Under the pieces are notes generated by a model, which was not told the origin of the DNA, made no database searches, and saw only the letters and a program-made list of their open reading frames with translations. A DNA stretch of 7,584 nt from Eubacteriales Family XIII. Incertae Sedis bacterium (GTDB lineage: Bacteria; Bacillota; Clostridia; Peptostreptococcales; Anaerovoracaceae): positions 1 to 7,584 of the forward strand of contig JAISEX010000216.1 of the NCBI GenBank assembly GCA_031263875.1. The letters run 5' to 3'. The position numbers and the translations under genes were made by a program. This document shows positions 6,404-7,584 of this stretch, piece after piece. Position 1 is the stretch's first letter, and every line of letters starts with the position of its first letter.

Positions 6404-7126
6404 TCAGTACATCAGCAGCCGGTCGGCGATCTTCTCGAAGTTTCGCGTGATGTAGCTGTCGCCGCGGAGGACGATGGGGACGCCGCAATTGCCGGATATG
6501 TGGATATTGTCGTCGTATTGCACGACGCCGAGAAGGGGGATCTTCATCATGCTTGTGATGATCTCGACGGTCGGGAGCAGGCCGCTCGCGAAGTAGCTCC
6601 GGTTGACCTTGTTGACGATATACACGCGGTCACGGACGCCGCCCGCCCGGAGTATCTGGTCGGCGTGGTCCGCGTCGCGCAGCGAAACGTATTCAGGCGT
6701 CGTGATGACGACGGCTTTGTCGACGCCCGTCATCGCGAGCTCGAGTTCACCGCCCAGACCGGCGGGGCCGTCGATAAGAACGATGTCGAACAGTTCCTTT
6801 AAATAGAGATACAGTTGCGCGATTTCCGGGGGGCCGGCGGTAAATTTCGCTTTGTCATGCGTCGTCGCGAGAAAATACAGCGCCTGGAACCGCTTGTCGC
6901 GCACCATCGCCCGCCGCGGCGGAACGAGGCCGGACAGGACGTCCGCGATATCGTAGACGACGCGGTTTTCGAGCCCCATATAGATGTCGAGGTTCCGGAG
7001 GCCGATGTTCATATCGACCATCGCCACGCGTATCCCGCGTTCGGCGTAGGTGGCCCCGAGATTGGAGGCGATAATCGATTTTCCGACGCCGCCCTTACCG
7101 GAGGCGACGAATATGACCCTGCCCAT
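6404..7126 (-). CDS. minD: MinD-like ParA/MinD-family ATPase, lacking the membrane-targeting helix
   Basis: MinD normally binds ATP, dimerises, inserts a C-terminal amphipathic helix into the membrane and recruits MinC to block division at unwanted sites. The 240-residue protein aligns through E. coli MinD: deviant Walker A GKGGVGKS (10-17, signature Lys11 and Lys16), VDMNIGLRNLD (37-47), NRVVYDIADVL (54-64), switch II LIDGPAG with Asp119, TTPEYVSLRDAD (142-153) and GVPIVL (215-220). Two features depart from the family. Asn occupies position 40, where E. coli MinD has Asp40. The chain also stops at KIADRLLMY, about 20-30 residues short, so the usual linker and membrane-targeting helix are absent. 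The start has a strong Shine-Dalgarno inside the end of the upstream gene (1 base between them), implying translational coupling. No minC or minE is seen in the window. It could be a specialised MinD paralogue rather than the division-site MinD. Confidence 0.88.
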   Translation of the reverse strand: MGRVIFVASGKGGVGKSIIASNLGATYAERGIRVAMVDMNIGLRNLDIYMGLENRVVYDIADVLSGLVPPRRAMVRDKRFQALYFLATTHDKAKFTAGPPEIAQLYLYLKELFDIVLIDGPAGLGGELELAMTGVDKAVVITTPEYVSLRDADHADQILRAGGVRDRVYIVNKVNRSYFASGLLPTVEIITSMMKIPLLGVVQYDDNIHISGNCGVPIVLRGDSYITRNFEKIADRLLMY

Positions 7127-7127
7127 A

Positions 7128-7584
7128 TCACTCCTCCTCCGCTTGCGACTCGATCGTCGTGCTGGTTCCTGCGTCGGCGCTCTTCGCGGTTTTCGCGGCG
7201 GCGCCGAACACTTTCTCGATCGTGTTGCTCCGGTTATCCTGACTGAAAAACGTCGAGTAATCGACTTTGAAATCGTTCGTTTCGTCGCTTTGCTTGAGTT
7301 TGAAATACTGGCCGATGCATTCCCGGAGCGTCGGCAGCGCGTTGGCCGCTTTGTCGCCCTGCACGATCATCACGACGACGGCGATCTCGGGATCATCCGC
7401 CGGCGCAAGCGCTATATCCCACGCGAAGTTATCGTACTTCTGCTTGTACGCGTCCAAACGCTCGGAATTAAAGTCACGGCCGGAAAGATTGATGACCGCC
7501 CGCCGCACCGCCGTATTGCTGTTCGTGTAAATTTCCGGATATTCCTTCAGCAGGCGTTCCATCTCCTTCTGGACGTCCGCCCAT
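7128..7584 (-). CDS. C-terminal part of a probable PBP2-type transpeptidase (partial)
   Basis: The frame is open to the window edge, so only about the last 152 codons are seen and the true start is outside; the internal ATG at 7562 is not a start. NFAWDIALAPADDPEIAVVVMI matches the segment after the KTG box of class B penicillin-binding proteins (usual form: AWFVGFAP...PEIAVAVVI), followed by a region resembling the final helix, ALPTLRECIGQYFKL. Such enzymes cross-link peptidoglycan as partners of SEDS proteins. The KTG box is not in the visible part, although about 50 residues precede NFAWD, so this protein either has an insertion there or lacks the motif. A Ser/Thr/Ala-rich tail of about 60 residues ends in EEE. 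Placement just upstream of minD, as in clostridial mreBCD-mrdA-min-rodA clusters, suggests MrdA/PBP2. The SxxK and SxN motifs cannot be checked here. Confidence 0.6.
   Translation of the reverse strand, partial: WADVQKEMERLLKEYPEIYTNSNTAVRRAVINLSGRDFNSERLDAYKQKYDNFAWDIALAPADDPEIAVVVMIVQGDKAANALPTLRECIGQYFKLKQSDETNDFKVDYSTFFSQDNRSNTIEKVFGAAAKTAKSADAGTSTTIESQAEEE
7131..7140 (-). promoter_or_regulatory. Ribosome binding site of minD, inside the end of the upstream gene
   Basis: The minus strand reads GGAGGAGGAG, then TGA, T, ATG. The AGGAGG core is 6 bases from the minD start. The same bases encode the last Glu codons of the PBP2-like gene, so initiation at minD is probably coupled to termination upstream. 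Confidence 0.75.

Noticed and set aside
6303..6488. A frameshift that would restore a MinD membrane-targeting helix
   Set aside because: Reading past the MinD stop in its own frame gives a Pro/Ser-rich stretch. One shifted frame stops at once and the other gives DVLRGERGVIPAPPVTSR. None resembles a basic amphipathic helix.

Overview
The window looks like a chromosomal segment of a GC-rich Bacillota, most likely a Clostridia-type bacterium (inference). The reasons are RNase Y, a ThiI without a rhodanese domain paired with a NifS-type cysteine desulfurase, and a PBP2-type gene / minD / rodA neighbourhood resembling the clostridial mre-mrdA-min-rodA cluster. No species can be named from the sequence.

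Layout. Positions 1-484 hold no credible gene and carry copy A of a dispersed repeat. thiI (485-1693, minus) makes 4-thiouridine in tRNA. A 644-bp gene-free spacer (1694-2337) carries repeat copy B in the opposite orientation, plus a large nested palindrome and two smaller hairpins. A NifS-like cysteine desulfurase (2338-3561, minus) follows 3 bp behind RNase Y (3565-5115, minus), so these two probably form one transcription unit. An AT-rich divergent promoter region (5116-5230) separates rny from rodA (5231-6370, plus). rodA converges on a two-gene minus-strand unit: minD (6404-7126) and the 3' end of a PBP2-like transpeptidase gene (7128 to the window edge).

How the genes fit together. The desulfurase is the expected persulfide donor for ThiI, but the repeat-rich spacer separates the pair. 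RodA (glycosyltransferase), the PBP2-like protein (transpeptidase) and MinD belong to cell elongation and division-site placement.

Most notable points: (1) the MinD homologue has Asn at the position of E. coli MinD Asp40, lacks the C-terminal membrane-targeting helix, and has no minC or minE beside it; (2) rny and rodA have divergent promoters sharing one palindromic -10 element, ATTATAAT, read on both strands; (3) thiI sits between two inverted copies of a three-block repeat, and the copy next to nifS adjoins a nested palindrome of about 130 bp that could fold into a branched hairpin.
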